The position numbers and the translations under genes are program-made. The notes under the pieces are model-generated. The model was given only the letters and a program-made list of their open reading frames with translations, did not search any database and was not told where the DNA came from. Shown one piece after another: positions 12,005 to 24,651 of a DNA stretch of 64,000 nucleotides. How positions within the stretch are numbered: the first letter of the stretch is position 1; each line of letters begins with the position of its first letter. Origin of the DNA: Hymenopus coronatus (taxonomy: Eukaryota > Arthropoda > Insecta > Mantodea > Hymenopodidae); NCBI GenBank assembly GCA_030762935.1, contig CM060888.1:114525468-114589467 (forward strand). The letters run 5' to 3'.

Positions 12005-14263
12005 ATGAAGGTTAGATTGTGCTTTTCTGTTTTCTTATCTCTCACATGTTTATTACTATGTGGGCAAGGACATAACGACGTAAAGATACGCCGGCTCAAA
12101 ATGCACAACCACACACATGAACAGTTAACTCATTTCACTCTTATCTATCTTCTCCATGATAAACGTTATACATTGGATCTCCACTTGAATGACGTACTAG
12201 TAACTCATAGTTTTTCTGAAATACATGTTAAGGGCAATGGTGTTGTAAACACGGTGACTTCCTCTAGTTGTCAGTTTCAAGGGAAAATCCGTGGGATAAG
12301 TAATTCATGGGTCATGATATCAACCTGTGAAGGTTTACGAGGAACAATATATAATGGGAGTTCAGTACTACAGCTGCTGAAGCACCCCCAGTTCAATCAA
12401 CAGTTACTTAAATCTCCAGGTTTTCTAACTATACTAATCTCGGACAAGCTAGTACCCATGGGATATAATAGAACATGTGCCCATGCGCCATCTTTTCAAA
12501 ACTTCACGCCTACACCACCCCCGCAAACTTCTGTACATTTTAGATTCCGACGGGATATGGTTAATGTTAAAATACCTAATATATCCAAAAATGTCCCACG
12601 TATAATAGAACTACTTCTTGTCGTGGATTACACTCTGTATAGGCAATTAACACTTTACAACCGCAGCGTTAGTCAACACTGCTTACATTTAATTAATTTA
12701 GTTCATACCCTGTATGCCCCTTTGAACATATCGATTGCTCTTGTACGTGTTATTGTTTGGTCAAATCATAATCATATATATATATATTTATAATGACAGC
12801 CATCGAGTATTGGATAATTTTTTGCAATATCGTAGAGACATTTTAGTGCAAGCCTACCATCATGATCATGCACAATTACTCACCTCTGTACACTTTCAGC
12901 GAGGCGTTGTTGGAGAAGCCTACCCATATTCCATGTGTACGTATGAACACTCAGGTTCCATTATAAATGATATGATATATTTAATGAAGAACTTACAGTT
13001 GTAACAATTGCACATGAATTAGGCCATAGTCTTGGTATGGAACACGATGCTGACTGTTGTCAGTGTGAAAACTGTTGTATAATGGCTGCCTCTTTAGGCG
13101 CAGGAATACCTACTCAATGGAGTCCATGTAATATACATGAATTAAGTAGTTCATTGAACCGGCATATCGATTTGTGTCTTCGCAATAAACCCTCAAAGTT
13201 ATATTTCGGACCAATTTGCGGAAATGGGTTTGTAGAACCTGGTGAAGAATGTGATAGTGACAATCCGTGCTGTAACCCTGACACTTGTCTTTTGTATCCA
13301 AATGCCTCATGTGCTACAGGTCAATGTTGTGACGTTAAAACTTGCTTTCCGAAAATTAAAGGCACAATATGTCGTCCCGCTACTTCTGAATGTGATATTT
13401 CTGAGACCTGTGATGGGATCTCAGAATACTCTTATAAATTAGACGGTACTAGTTGTAACAGGGGACGCGCATTTTGCTATGAAAATGTCTGTCCCACCCA
13501 TACTGAACAGTGTCAAAAATTATGGGGAAAGACTGCCAGAAGCATGGACAAGCAATGTTATGAAAATAATGATCGTGGAAGTATTAATGGTAATTGCGGT
13601 TACGATTACCCATCAGGTCGCTAGTCTCCATGTAGTGCAAAAGATGTGTATTGTGGAACATTGCAGTGTAGTCATCGTAACATTGAAATTTCCTTTGGAA
13701 TGCATCGTTATGCTCGAATTGGTCATACCTTAAAGTCTGGTACTTTCGACAAATGTACGACAGTTATTGTCGATTTGGGATTGGAAGTTCCCCAACCGGG
13801 ACTTGTACCAAATGGTGTGAAATGTGGTAAGAATAAATTGTGTGTTAATCAGACTTGTGTCCCAGTTACTACTATTAAACAAGGAACATGTAATTGTAAC
13901 GGGCATGGAATTTGTACAAATAAACACCAATGTCACTGTGACATGGGTTATGAACCTCCATTTTGTACTAAATTAATTATACATAGTACTGTAACGAGTA
14001 ATACTACTACTGTTCCCCCTCTATTGCCTTCTAATAAACATAAAGTCTCAAACGTAGTGTTTTACATCATCCTTTTGGGAATATTTCCTTTAATTCTTAT
14101 TATATTTATGATTCGAAGTTATGTGATTGGTATACTATCTTCACGATCTAGTGCTGAATCTACACTACAGCTGGATCAGCATATGGATTATTTTGTTCCT
14201 GACAATAATTCCCCGAGACCGGTTAGACCACCTCCCCCACCCCCACCACCAAAGTTAAGATAA
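12005..14263 (+). pseudogene. ADAM metalloprotease-disintegrin, intronless, broken
   Basis: A shedding-type membrane metalloprotease. From ATG 12005 (an upstream in-frame ATG is at 11963): signal peptide; prodomain with the family phrase STCEGLRG; furin site RFRR at 12542-12553; reprolysin domain starting IIELLLVVDY with an intact zinc site HELGHSLGMEHD (13013-13048); disintegrin domain (CGNGFVEPGEECD, SCATGQCC, CRPATSECD); Cys-rich domain (QCQKLWG, CGTLQC); EGF module ending PPFC (about 13970); one membrane helix (about 14045-14115); and a short tail with eight prolines (SH3-ligand-like). Damage: a frameshift at the TA run 12773-12790, a second near 12975-12992, and stop TAG 13622-13624. Domain order fits the meltrin/Mind-meld ADAM group. 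No introns. Confidence 0.93.
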
Positions 14264-14720
14264 TTTCCTTCCCTTTTTGTAATCAATATTCACGATTAGA
14301 CTTACAAAAAAAGAACAATAAAAACACACACAAACTCATATGGGATATGACCTTAAACAGGGTAATAAATAATTCATAAATACCCTACAGTGGTTATATA
14401 GGCCGCGACCGAGGATCAAACCCATGAACCCCACCTCATGTGGCAGACTTCCAACGCGGTTCCATTCTTTTACAACCTACGACAACAAAGTCCTGATGAA
14501 GGACGTTCACTGTGGGAAAAATCTTAGCTACACATATTCAGGTTCACACGAATTAACGGCGTTCCTTCACTGAGAATGTCGATGTGACTTTATACTCAAA
14601 TTACAACATTATTATTGATAAACCGTACTCACGACTAAGGAACCATAACTCACCTCTCTTTTCGCGAGTTAACGTTCAAAAGTAGTTTTCAATCTGTCCG
14701 TTTATCCTCTTATTCTTCGA

Positions 14721-14748
14721 AATAAAATACTATCGAACATTGTAAAAG

Positions 14749-14779
<31 letters not shown>
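14721..14779 (+). terminator. AATAAA plus 31-base poly(A) after the ADAM gene
   Basis: AATAAA at 14721-14726 is followed 22 bases later by an uninterrupted A run at 14749-14779. This is the 3' end of a processed mRNA copied into DNA. It implies that the ADAM insert, including about 460 bases of 3' UTR, entered as reverse-transcribed mRNA. Confidence 0.7.
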
Positions 14780-14780
<1 letters not shown>

Positions 14781-15829
14781 AGGACCACGGTATAATCAGA
14801 AACTAAAAACAATTCAGCTCACTAATTTATAATAATTCACTCTTATGATAATACTGTTCACTATATTGCCATATCTTGCTCTACGACAACAATACCTATT
14901 ATAATTCTCAAGTCAATCAACAATAGCACACATATAATTCTGTAATTATGTAACAAAACATCAGAGACGATATTTAAATGCTTGCAAGCAATGATAACCA
15001 CGCTGTATTAACTACTTGACTATACCTATTAGAAAGCAGTTCAGAATAAATCACTATATATGACAATGTAATTTTTTTTTTTACTGATCCATAATTCTGC
15101 ATATGTAATACGGAATAGTGCTTAAGTAACAGAGTATAAATCGTTATTATTAACCCTAAAAACCCACTAATAAAACTGCATTATTATTTAAAATCACTAT
15201 GACGAACGGTCGGAATGCTTGGTAGTAAATTCATAAAGAAACAAACAATTATCTGAAAAAAAAAACCACATTAAAACAAAAAATAAATAAATAACTGAAT
15301 AAATAAATAGAATAATATAAAGAAAAAAAGTAAAGAAAGCCGTTTTACAATAAGAAGAATAAAAAACACAATCAATAAATAATTCTGGTAAGGAATTAAA
15401 ATTTGTATACGTCATAGAATTATAAATTAATACACTGATACTAATACCTCCTATCGTAAACAATACTTATACATCTTAATATACGTTACGAATAACTATA
15501 ATTCCTACATTAATAAACACCAATAATAATTAATGATGATTACTAAATCATCATTGATGATACCAGTAATAGTATTAATATTGCTAACAATGATAGAGTT
15601 GTTAGTACTAGTGTGTTAATAATGCTGTTGGCAATAACTATAATAATAAATAATAGCTTTAATCAGCCTTTAATAATTTAAATTTAAATTGCTGATATTA
15701 GTCATAACGTTCAAATAAAAAATATATTAAGAATATAAATCATCATAAATGAGTAGATGCATATTAATTATGGTCATAATAATAAGCGCCATAATGCTGT
15801 TAATAATAATGTTACCTAGGTTCATCAGA

Positions 15830-15890
<61 letters not shown>

Positions 15891-17586
15891 GGTAATAAAA
15901 ACACTACTGATACTAGTAGAAACAAACTGGATAAGTATAGGTTTGACCGTTGTTGTAATATCACTGATCGTAATAAGTGTTCGCGAAAAGTACTTGCTAA
16001 TTATGCTTATTTTAAAAAAAAATATATATTACCGGTGAAAAGAGTACCTACCTTTTAGGTAGCATGCAGATTAACATATGCACATATAAATGGTTATACT
16101 GTTTTATACAACGAAAACAAAGTTCGGAATCAAGCAATAAAACGGAATTACAGTGAATTGCAGTTGTATACTTCTGCCACCAACGATCATATTGCGACGA
16201 AATAACTAAATTCGGACATAACGATATAACTTAAGTTTTTAGTGCTATTACAAAACAAATGGGGGGGGGGGGAAACACCCGGCAAAACTACAAAAGAAGC
16301 ATAGCATTTTCCTCTATACAACACGACAAAAACAAATTATATTCACTAGTCTGTAATTTACCTTTCATTGGCCATAATCGGTTCTTATTGCACGTTCAAT
16401 TTTCTTCCATACGGTATACCTAGCAATGACACCGAAAACTGGTAGCTTTATTTATCTACTTTCTCAATAAGTTAGATCGTAACAATTATTGTTAATAGAC
16501 GCGTCCTCGTTACCCGACACAGTTGATTATAAATATTATAAATAGCATGTTTCACACTCGTGAAGCAAGTTAAAGAAACCATTGCTTTTAGAACACTCTT
16601 CGGATCTTCAATGGTTACTCACTTATAAGGCAGTTAAAAGCAATACTTAATGACAGAACAACACGTATTCTCTAGAACTACACTACCTCGTTGTTGATAA
16701 TTATTGTGCAATTAGGATAAGCACACATAGAGCGCTCACAGACATAAAAATTCCTATGTTACGTTATTTCACCATTAGGAAAATACTTCTCGTGCGCACA
16801 CTCCACACTCGTCACGGTTATTAAGTGTCTTTTGGATCGTATTGGCGGAAAGCAGTGTTTAATGCCATTCAAACATTTCGTATTTATGTTCACTGTCATG
16901 AGAGGAATCGTTCCGATACGCTGGCCGGCCTAACACATTCAGTAGTAATATTTACAGCTCACGCTGTTAACGGAAGTGCTTATCTGCTTACTTCCTTGCC
17001 GCGCGAGAGCAGTTTTTCTACGAAGACGGTCCGGTCCGTTCCACGAAACGAAAGTGTTTTATTTCCAATAGAATTTATTCGCATTTCTTGGGTACGCGGT
17101 CGTCTTCAGTTACTTTGTTCATCGACCATTCCCTATTCTATAATAGTACAAGTGTTGAAACTGGAATTGTTCACTTCGAGAATCCATATGACTACTCCAT
17201 TAAATAAATAAATAAATAAGAAAAACGACAATAATATAAAACTTCATCTTTCCTGTGTCAGAAACAACACTATCTTGCTTTTTAATTCTGAGTTGTACGC
17301 CTTTCGTTCGCTAAACATATGTTAGTGCACACTAGTGGTACCATTTCTTGGAGGCTACTACAAGAATGGTTGGCATAAGATTGGTAGCGAACTTTTCATG
17401 GAAATACACGTTTTACGGTCCCTTACATTCAGATTAACACATTATTCGCACCGAGCCTGCATATATTTCTAAGCAAGTCCTGAACCCACTCTCCACCTAT
17501 ACTGTTTTCCATTCTTCAAATATAACTTTTTGCGTTTTTTTTTAGATTAAAATATCATGTGTCCCAGACTATTGCGTAACTCAAAA
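14780..17586. other. Unassigned interior of the LTR element
   Basis: AT-rich, with AAT repeats at 15835-15888 and a G run at 16261-16272. One + frame at 16825-17211 (128 aa) has no recognisable family. I see no transposon ends and no coding sequence that accounts for the length. Confidence 0.55.
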
Positions 17587-17739
17587 TTATGTCTGTTTGC
17601 TTACCATTATGTTGTGGTTGCCACTGATTGGATAGCTCCCCCGCACGGTGGCGACGACATTTTTTTCGTCGTCCGAACTACCACCATCTTTGGGCGGTGA
17701 ACTGAGTTCTCGGACCAACTGCCTCTGAAAATTGGGCAC
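17587..17739 (-). CDS. Candidate second exon of minus-strand mini-gene
   Basis: An open frame follows a possible acceptor (CACGCAG ending at 17740). The product is hydrophilic and acidic in the middle (GGSSDDEKN). It would be joined to the exon at 17820-18054 by removing about 80 bases. Inference only; a nearer acceptor at about 17790 would make an intron too short to be plausible. Confidence 0.25.
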   Translation of the reverse strand: MPNFQRQLVRELSSPPKDGGSSDDEKNVVATVRGSYPISGNHNIMVSKQT

Positions 17740-17819
17740 CTGCGTGATATTTGTTTGTTTGTTTTTTATTTCCACTTTGCTAGTCCTTTCTGCATATAAA
17801 AATTTCAGTAATTACTTAC

Positions 17820-18054
17820 CCATATGCTGTCTAGAATGGCTTTGGCGTTGGGTAGGAAATGACACTGCACTTTTTGCAGCAACTGGGGACTAAAAATCCC
17901 CCAGCAACATTTCTAGCAGCCCGGGGATGCTGTCCTGGTAGTCCTCTAATCTCCGCCAAAGATCCGGACTAATCGTTTGTCTCCAGAGGATTGGCGTAGT
18001 TGCATTGACCACGTTTAACAATTTTTGCAGCCTCTTGATGGTTTGTTCCGCCAT
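17820..18054 (-). CDS. Candidate minus-strand mini-gene, 54-aa ORF
   Basis: The ATG complementary to 18052-18054 opens a 54-residue frame beginning MAEQTIKRLQKLLNVV and stopping at 17890-17892. A neighbouring frame stays open to a good splice donor (GTAAGT from 17819), so a one- or two-base indel in the G5T5 run may have broken a longer exon. It is rich in Leu, Trp and charged residues, with no signal peptide and no family recognised. A TATA box lies 57 bases upstream on the same strand. It runs opposite to gag, pol and env, as antisense accessory genes do in some retroviruses. Confidence 0.35.
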
Positions 18055-18110
18055 TATGGTAACAATTCCTTGTTCACTCTAGAAATATGACGTATAATTT
18101 CGAGACGCTA

Positions 18111-18180
18111 TATTTATAACCTGATGCACCGGGACAATTTCTCTGCTCCCCATGCTCTCGTCTCTCTGGTCCTCTCTTCA

Positions 18181-18226
<46 letters not shown>
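18111..18226 (-). promoter_or_regulatory. TATA box and GA repeat upstream of the mini-gene
   Basis: Read on the minus strand: a GA-dinucleotide tract (complement of the TC run 18183-18226), about 65 bases, then TATAAATA (complement of 18111-18118), about 55 bases, then the ATG. GA repeats next to a TATA box are common in insect promoters. Activity is untested. Confidence 0.35.
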
Positions 18227-18232
<6 letters not shown>

Positions 18233-18724
18233 ACCATGTAGTTGAGAATAGGCTAACTTGCACTTAAAATCCGGCTGGTTTTACCTTTGTAACCTCTTCC
18301 TGTTTATAAGCAAGGATGGACGAAGATATCTGTTTTTATGACAGATTCACTTAAGCTGGAATTTCCATGAACAATTGCGTTAAAACTCGATTCTTGTTAC
18401 TGTTGATTTTCGTCTATTTAACCCTATTTAATGCATTTCAGAAGCAATTGTACCAGTACCTTTATCAACCAGTTAACATGTTCCCCTTGTACACACCTTT
18501 CATGCCAATATGATATTCCGTTGATAATTATTTTTTTATTTTTAATTAATTATTGTAGGTATTTGATTTCTTATGCCATTCACCACTCGTGTCGAATTTA
18601 TACATGATATAATTATTTACTATTTTATTTACGCTTATGTGATCTTTTCTCAAATCCCATGTTTTAATCTTTGTTGTAATTTTAAGTGCCATTTCCTTAT
18701 CGTTGTTCTATACGCTGTTTACAG

Positions 18725-20647
18725 ATGTTGTATCTTCGTGTGCATCTTCTTTTCCTCCTGTTTGTGATCTCATCTATTAGCATGGAGGAGATATTCGACC
18801 GACCGATACGAATTGCGACGGGCGCTGCTATGAAACGACTCTCGAAAACTTTAGCTTATCAGGCATCAGTTCCTTTGACTTTTAAGGTGCTACGGGAGAG
18901 AATGGAAGGACAACAACTGTCAGTGCCGAGACCAGCGGGAAGAAGATCGCCCCCGCAGCTATTAATACAATTGGAAGACGATATTAGCTATATCGGACTG
19001 ACCCTTGACCGGGAATTGCGTAAGTTGGTAGATGCTGTTTTCAATGTTACTAATATTAATACACGACGGACGAAAAGAGGAATTGCCTTCCTGGGGGACC
19101 TGTTCAACTTTTGTTGCGACGTGGCTACCTCTAACCAAATTAATGCCCTGGCTGCGACCGATCGACAACTTTTAGAGCATTACGCCTCCATGGAACGTAT
19201 TATTTCGGAAGACCATGCTTGTTTCTCTAGCACCAGAGATAAATTGAATGAATATAGTGAACGGTTAGTACAATCATTTGATAAGATTAATGAACGACTG
19301 AAAACTGTAATGCGAGCTGCTAATTATATTTATACAACCATACATAACGAATTGGATCAAATTACTGACCATCAATTCTTTTCATTTTGGGAAATTTTGA
19401 GGAACACTCAACGTTCAGCTCATACTGTTCTGTTTTTGAAACAAATGGATTCAATGCTATTATGTAGGAATCGTTTACTACCCCTATCCATAATCCCCTT
19501 TGATGTTTTCGAACATGACTTACTTCAATTGAAAAATAGCCTTGTGAACACAAATTTTGAACTAGTAATTGACACGTCTGAAATTCATCGTTATTTTGAC
19601 CTTGAAATTACATCATGTTCATTCAGCACTAATTATATTTTGGTTTCCGTTAAAATTCCGGTAAGACAGAAAGGTTCGAAATGGGAAATTTTTCAATTTT
19701 TAAGCACACCCTTTGCATGAGGATCTTCTACATGCACCATACTTCAGGATACGGCATTCGTAGCCGTTAGTGGTTCTCTCGTACGCCCAATTACAGGGGC
19801 GGCGTTACAACAATGTGACCCATTTAAAAACAGGCCTTTGCTATATTCCACGTTTTAGTAGTGACCTCTTGTTTACACCCTTATGTGCAGTTAACGGTAT
19901 AACGGCGGCCGAAATGAATGAGTTTTGTCCTTTTCAATGCCACACGGCGAATAAGATGCTAATCACGGAAATCGCACGGGACGAGTACGTAATTACTCAT
20001 CCGCTGGAACCTATTGAGTTAATCTGCAATGACACCACTCGCCTTATTCCGGGCTTACCACCCAACGCCCCGGGGGCTTTACAACTTAGCCTCCCTTGTT
20101 TCTGTGAACTTAAACTGGGCCAAGTGTACATATCCCAAAGCGTTTCCCCTGCCTAGACTTCGTCATTCCTGAACCACCACCGCTCCACCTTATCCCAGCT
20201 GGATGGTCTACGCTGGAATCTCTTAAAATTTCACCCTGGGCCAGTTCAGAGCATTTAACCTTTACCAACCTTTCCCAGTGCCTAAACACCAAGTGGTCCA
20301 TGGAGGTGCCGCACCTTAATTTGTCTCATCGACCGTATGAGAGTGCCTTATCGGGTACAATTTCAATGACACCAGAATCACCCGTTCTAACACACTTGCT
20401 ACTTATATGGACTGGATTTATGAGTATTGTAGTAGCGGTTGTATTATTTCGCCGACCGGAACTATTAATTACAGTCCGGCTGCCAGGTGCTCTGGCTTCA
20501 GGAACCGTCTCAAATGTTTTTTATGAGGGTTTTGTGATTGTTCTTGGTATTTTATTACTAATATTTGTGAGTGCTGTAGCTTATCGCGTTTTTAAGTTAT
20601 GTTGGCAGGTGTTTAAACACATCGAGAGGTCCGACGCCCTGAGGTAA
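18725..20647 (+). pseudogene. env: Envelope glycoprotein, F type, broken
   Basis: A class I fusion glycoprotein of the baculovirus-F / insect errantivirus type, which mediates membrane fusion in that family. ATG 18725 directly follows a splice-acceptor-like TTTACAG, fitting a spliced subgenomic env mRNA. Visible: signal peptide (LRVHLLFLLFV), a short N-terminal subunit, furin site RRTKR at 19064-19078, a glycine-rich hydrophobic fusion-peptide-like start, a long helical region, a Cys-rich part (CPFQC, LPCFCEL), and two hydrophobic segments near 20390-20450 and 20520-20590. Breaks: TGA at 19718-19720 and two compensating frameshifts (about 19815-19840 and 20120). It cannot be translated intact. 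Confidence 0.85.
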
Positions 20648-21524
20648 ACACTATTGGAGAGGCATCGGCGGGTAGCGTCCTCCTGCTTACCACGCCACCA
20701 GTGGCTGCTCCACGGATGCCACCCTCATCTTTGGAACCTATACCAGAAGCAGGACCAGTTTAAGATATTTGTCCTATCGGTGATACTATCCTGTTTTATT
20801 TTCTATATATTTTTTTTTCTCTCTCTCTCTCTTACGAGACAAGGTTTTTCTGAAGACGCGTTAAACTGTGTTACTGGGACTTTCATTCGGAAGCGGCACA
20901 CCGCTTCCTGTTGTTCTACTTTGGATAAACCAGTCACTAAGAACACTGAGTAGTTATTCTGAAGCTGCAAACATTTTTTTATTATTATTATTATTATTAT
21001 TACCACACGTACTTAGGGTTTGTCAAGGATTTTATTTCTCCTTAGGATTATTTCCGTTAGTGTAATTAGGTTTTTTTTAGTACACTGTTCTCTCCAAGAA
21101 GACGTCGCGAGACCTTCCTGGGGGTTACGTGTAGTTGAATGAGTACAAGAGACAGAGGTCCTTGGTTCACAGATATATCGCGAGATCCTGTGAATCGCCT
21201 CTGAGAAGGAAAATTGTTTTTTTTATTACCCAATTGCATTGTCCAAAGGTGCATCGTGAGATCCCAGTGGATTGCAATTTTGGATATTTGTTGTTTCCAA
21301 GAAGTTCAGAGAGATAACTTCTCTTTCGCGCGCGAGTATAGGCTGTGTGTCCATAATATAGATAATTTGGCTGTATACCCATGATATAGATATTTCGGCT
21401 GTGTGCCTCATATGATTGTTTTATTTTTGGGGATATCCATTAGATATTAAGGCGCCTATTTTAGTATTTTTATCTTACAATCTAGACGAGCTCGATAATT
21501 TAAGTTACATATAAGGAATTACAG
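20648..21524. other. Spacer between the two glycoprotein genes
   Basis: No supported gene. An ATT repeat lies at 20977-21002. A splice-acceptor-like ATTACAG ends at 21524, five bases before the next gene's ATG. Confidence 0.5.
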
Positions 21525-21528
21525 GTCC

Positions 21529-23231
21529 ATGGCTGCGGAAATGGCCACCGCGAGCATGTTTCTATGTGTTTTACTGATCTTAACAACCCCTAAGACATGG
21601 TGTAGGCATGTTGAAATGCCACCTATCAAGGTAACGGCGGGTAGTGATTTTTATACCCTGCCAACTATGACATTTTATGAACAATCAGTCCCGGTATTAT
21701 TTTTGGCTTCTCAATGTTGGGTTCATCCCCCCACGTCATCTTTTTGTAAAATCAATGCTAGTACTTCCGTGTACTGTGATTGGTTGTCTTCAAAATTTAA
21801 AACATTTCAGGATGAATTTCCGTCTCTATTCGGATCCAATGACAACCCTTTGCGGGGTGATGGATCAATTTTCGGTTCTCAATTTTTATTGGCAGATAAA
21901 CAACATATCGAAAATATGTACATTTCGGATACGGCCATGTATTCAACTTTTGCTAAAGGCGAGACAGTTTCACCATTTTGTTACTCTGTCCAATACTTCT
22001 TTTTGTGACAGTGTTTTTGATCTTCAGAGTGCCATTACTTTGCGTACCTCTGGCGCGGGTCCTTTGTTCGAACTGTTACATCAACTGGATCGCATGGACC
22101 GCCTCTATAGTACATGCATTACACGCCAGTTGAATCCCTCAGTTATCGCACCGCGTGTATTAGAGACTGTATTAGACACCGTATTGCTTAGTAATACCGG
22201 TTATCGGTTAGTATGGGATAAACAGGCTATCGGTAAATATTACACAGCCCTTATTGTGGACTGTCTTTTTTTCAATTCATTTTATTCTGCTCGGATTACA
22301 AATTCCTCTAATTCAAGCTGATGTACAAATAGCAGTGGGTCGGTTCTTTACGCCCACGCCCTTCTCGTTTTTTGATAAAACGTGTATGGTTAACTTGAAA
22401 GGGCGTGCGGTGGCCATCTTGTACACCCACACCGGCTTTCGAATTTTGTTGCCACAATGCGACACTTCGAAATCTACTTTGTGCCTAGCAACTCCTGCTT
22501 ATGGCGTCTCAGCATTATTTACAGCATGTGCCGCTGCTGTTTTGCATGACACTTCCATTTCAAATTTGTCTCAGGTGTGCCCTATGACATGCATTGCCAA
22601 TAGGCGACCAATGGTGTCCCTTTATGACGCCTTTACTTTTATATTTACCCATGTACCTTCCTTCCAGGTACACTGTCCCGCTTCTCAACGAACTATGTTT
22701 TTACATAGTGAAATTGGGGCTTATCGAGTTCATATTCCGTGTCAATGTAATATTACGGCCCCTCCTTATACACTCATTCCCCCCAGACAGTGCGTTTCGA
22801 CAGGCCCACCTTCTGTTATGATTTACCGTTTGATTCCAGCATCTTGGTCATCAATTACCACTACTATTCTTCCGGCCTATGAGACAGCCACTTATCCTAC
22901 GTACACTTCGCTAGAGGAATGTTACAACTCAAAATGGCATTCTCAGGATCATACCACTATTACTATCATGTCCTTAATTGGAGTGTTGTTCGGTATCAAT
23001 ATATTGGTGATAGCCTATTTAGTTTGGATGGCCATCACTCATGACGTCGTCCCTCATGTACCTGCCCCTCTTCCACCCGTACCAGGAACATCATGTTCAC
23101 CTATACCCCTTTATGAAACTCCCCGGTCCGAGGAAAATGCCTACACTTTCCCGCGGCCGGTGGATCAAACTTACATGCGGCCACGCCCAATGGGTACGGC
23201 CTATGCCAATATTGCTGCGTCACAAGTGTGA
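21529..23231 (+). pseudogene. Second env-like membrane glycoprotein, broken
   Basis: A type I membrane protein: signal peptide (SMFLCVLLILTTP), Cys-rich ectodomain, one membrane helix (about 22955-23036) and a proline-rich tail (PAPLPPVPG) with a tyrosine-containing end. Towards the C-terminus CPMTC, a central cysteine and IPCQCNI repeat the spacing of CPFQC and LPCFCEL in the gene before it, so I infer a diverged envelope paralogue or partner subunit. I see no furin site or fusion peptide. Frameshifts lie near 21965-21990 and 22315. A near acceptor at 21524 suggests its own spliced mRNA. The specific family is not recognised. Confidence 0.7.
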
Positions 23232-24651
23232 CCCATACAGATGTTCATGTATCGTCGGCGTATAGCCACAAATGTTTAAGAGTATTGTACATTTTATTCT
23301 AACCTCTATATTTGTATATCGAGGACAGGCATCGGTGAAGCAGTTGCTGTTACTCATGGCTAGCGACTTTTTGGTACGTTGCAGATTTGCTCTGTTGTTT
23401 TTCTAACTCCGCTTGCCACGCCCCACGGATGCCTATCCTCCTCTTGTTGTCTACAATGGTGGACATTTGTATTTTATAGCACCATATGATATCTACCTTC
23501 CTAATCGGCAACCATGTTACTGTTATAATAATCCTGATTAGGGATAATATTACCAATTGTTAACTATATATTATATTTCATTTAGTAGCTTTGTTCATGT
23601 CTACCATTTTACCCCAATTATAAGTTTTGTTCAATTATAATAGTCTACCACATCCCCCTGGTTGTCTGTTGGAGAGTACCTTTTCCTTCTCCCCTTTCCT
23701 TTTGCTCCGACGACCTCCCCTGTCTGTTCCTGACCCTCCCATTGTTGGTATTTTGTTCCCTGACTACCCTACATATTACTCTGCCTTCTAACTTTCACCC
23801 CTACTTTCTTTGTTGCACGGTTGGGTACGCACCTCCGACACGTCTGGAGCGCACGGCGCCCCGCCATGGCACTACGGACATCGCCCAGAGCTGCGTTTTG
23901 CTGCACGGACCAGGAGGTTCTACCACCGTCGGTGCTATGACGTTGCGTGTTACCCGATGGCTTGTAGGCCTGTGGCTCCTTCAGTTTGACCAGGAACATA
24001 AACATAGCAACGTACTCAGTGCATCACGTTACGGGGATGGGGCATGCCTTCTTTTATACCCTGTTCCTGCCTCTGTGCGCCGGCGGACAGTTTTTCATTG
24101 TGCAGTGCACTGTTCCAGCCTGCGTGACTTTGCACAGTGCTTCAGATGTGTGGACAATGTGTCATCGTGATCGTCTGGGTCCTAGTGCCAGTGCTTGGTG
24201 GATGTGTTTCGTCGTATGAACTATTTGACCTGTCTTCAAGAGTGACTTCTAGAGTGCGCTCGGTGTGTCTGGACGTTGGGGTGCGTGCATTGCTCCTATG
24301 TTTTCTATTCGTTCCTTTATTGGTCCTTCCTCCCTCTCCCTCCCCTCCTGTTTTCTCCCCCCCCTTTTTGAGCTGCTCCTGTGTTCTTGAGCCACCTCCC
24401 GTTCCTTTCCTTTCTCCCTCTCACTAGTTATTAAGTGTGACTGTATGTTGGGGTGTCCTTGGTGTATGTTCAATGGATGCTATCTGTAATTTGTAATCTT
24501 TTGCCTACAGCCCTTCTGGCTGTGCTTTTTTTTTTTTTTTTGTATGTTTTCCATTACGTTGTGTATATCCTTTGTAAGTAATTATTTTTTTATTTTTTTT
24601 TTTTTTTTGTTGTCTTCGCCGAGGCCGGCGAATTTCTAGGCGACGGAGATA
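23232..24651. other. 3' part of the LTR element before the 3' LTR
   Basis: Several overlapping short frames (23742-24427) with Cys and hydrophobic runs, but none is convincing as a gene. The region 24320-24610 is pyrimidine-rich with T runs at 24520-24541 and 24584-24608. The last 15 bases before the LTR (24637-24651) are purine-rich and sit where a polypurine tract should be. Confidence 0.5.

Noticed and set aside
12773..12790. An intron in the ADAM gene at the TA run
   Set aside because: No GT/AG pair fits and the protein continues directly in the next frame, so a microsatellite indel is simpler.
16825..17211. 128-aa + frame inside the LTR element
   Set aside because: No recognisable motif and low-complexity ending. 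Kept as a remark, not as a gene.
23742..24427. Overlapping frames before the 3' LTR as a fourth captured gene
   Set aside because: Three frames overlap, none has a domain, and the stretch is pyrimidine-rich.
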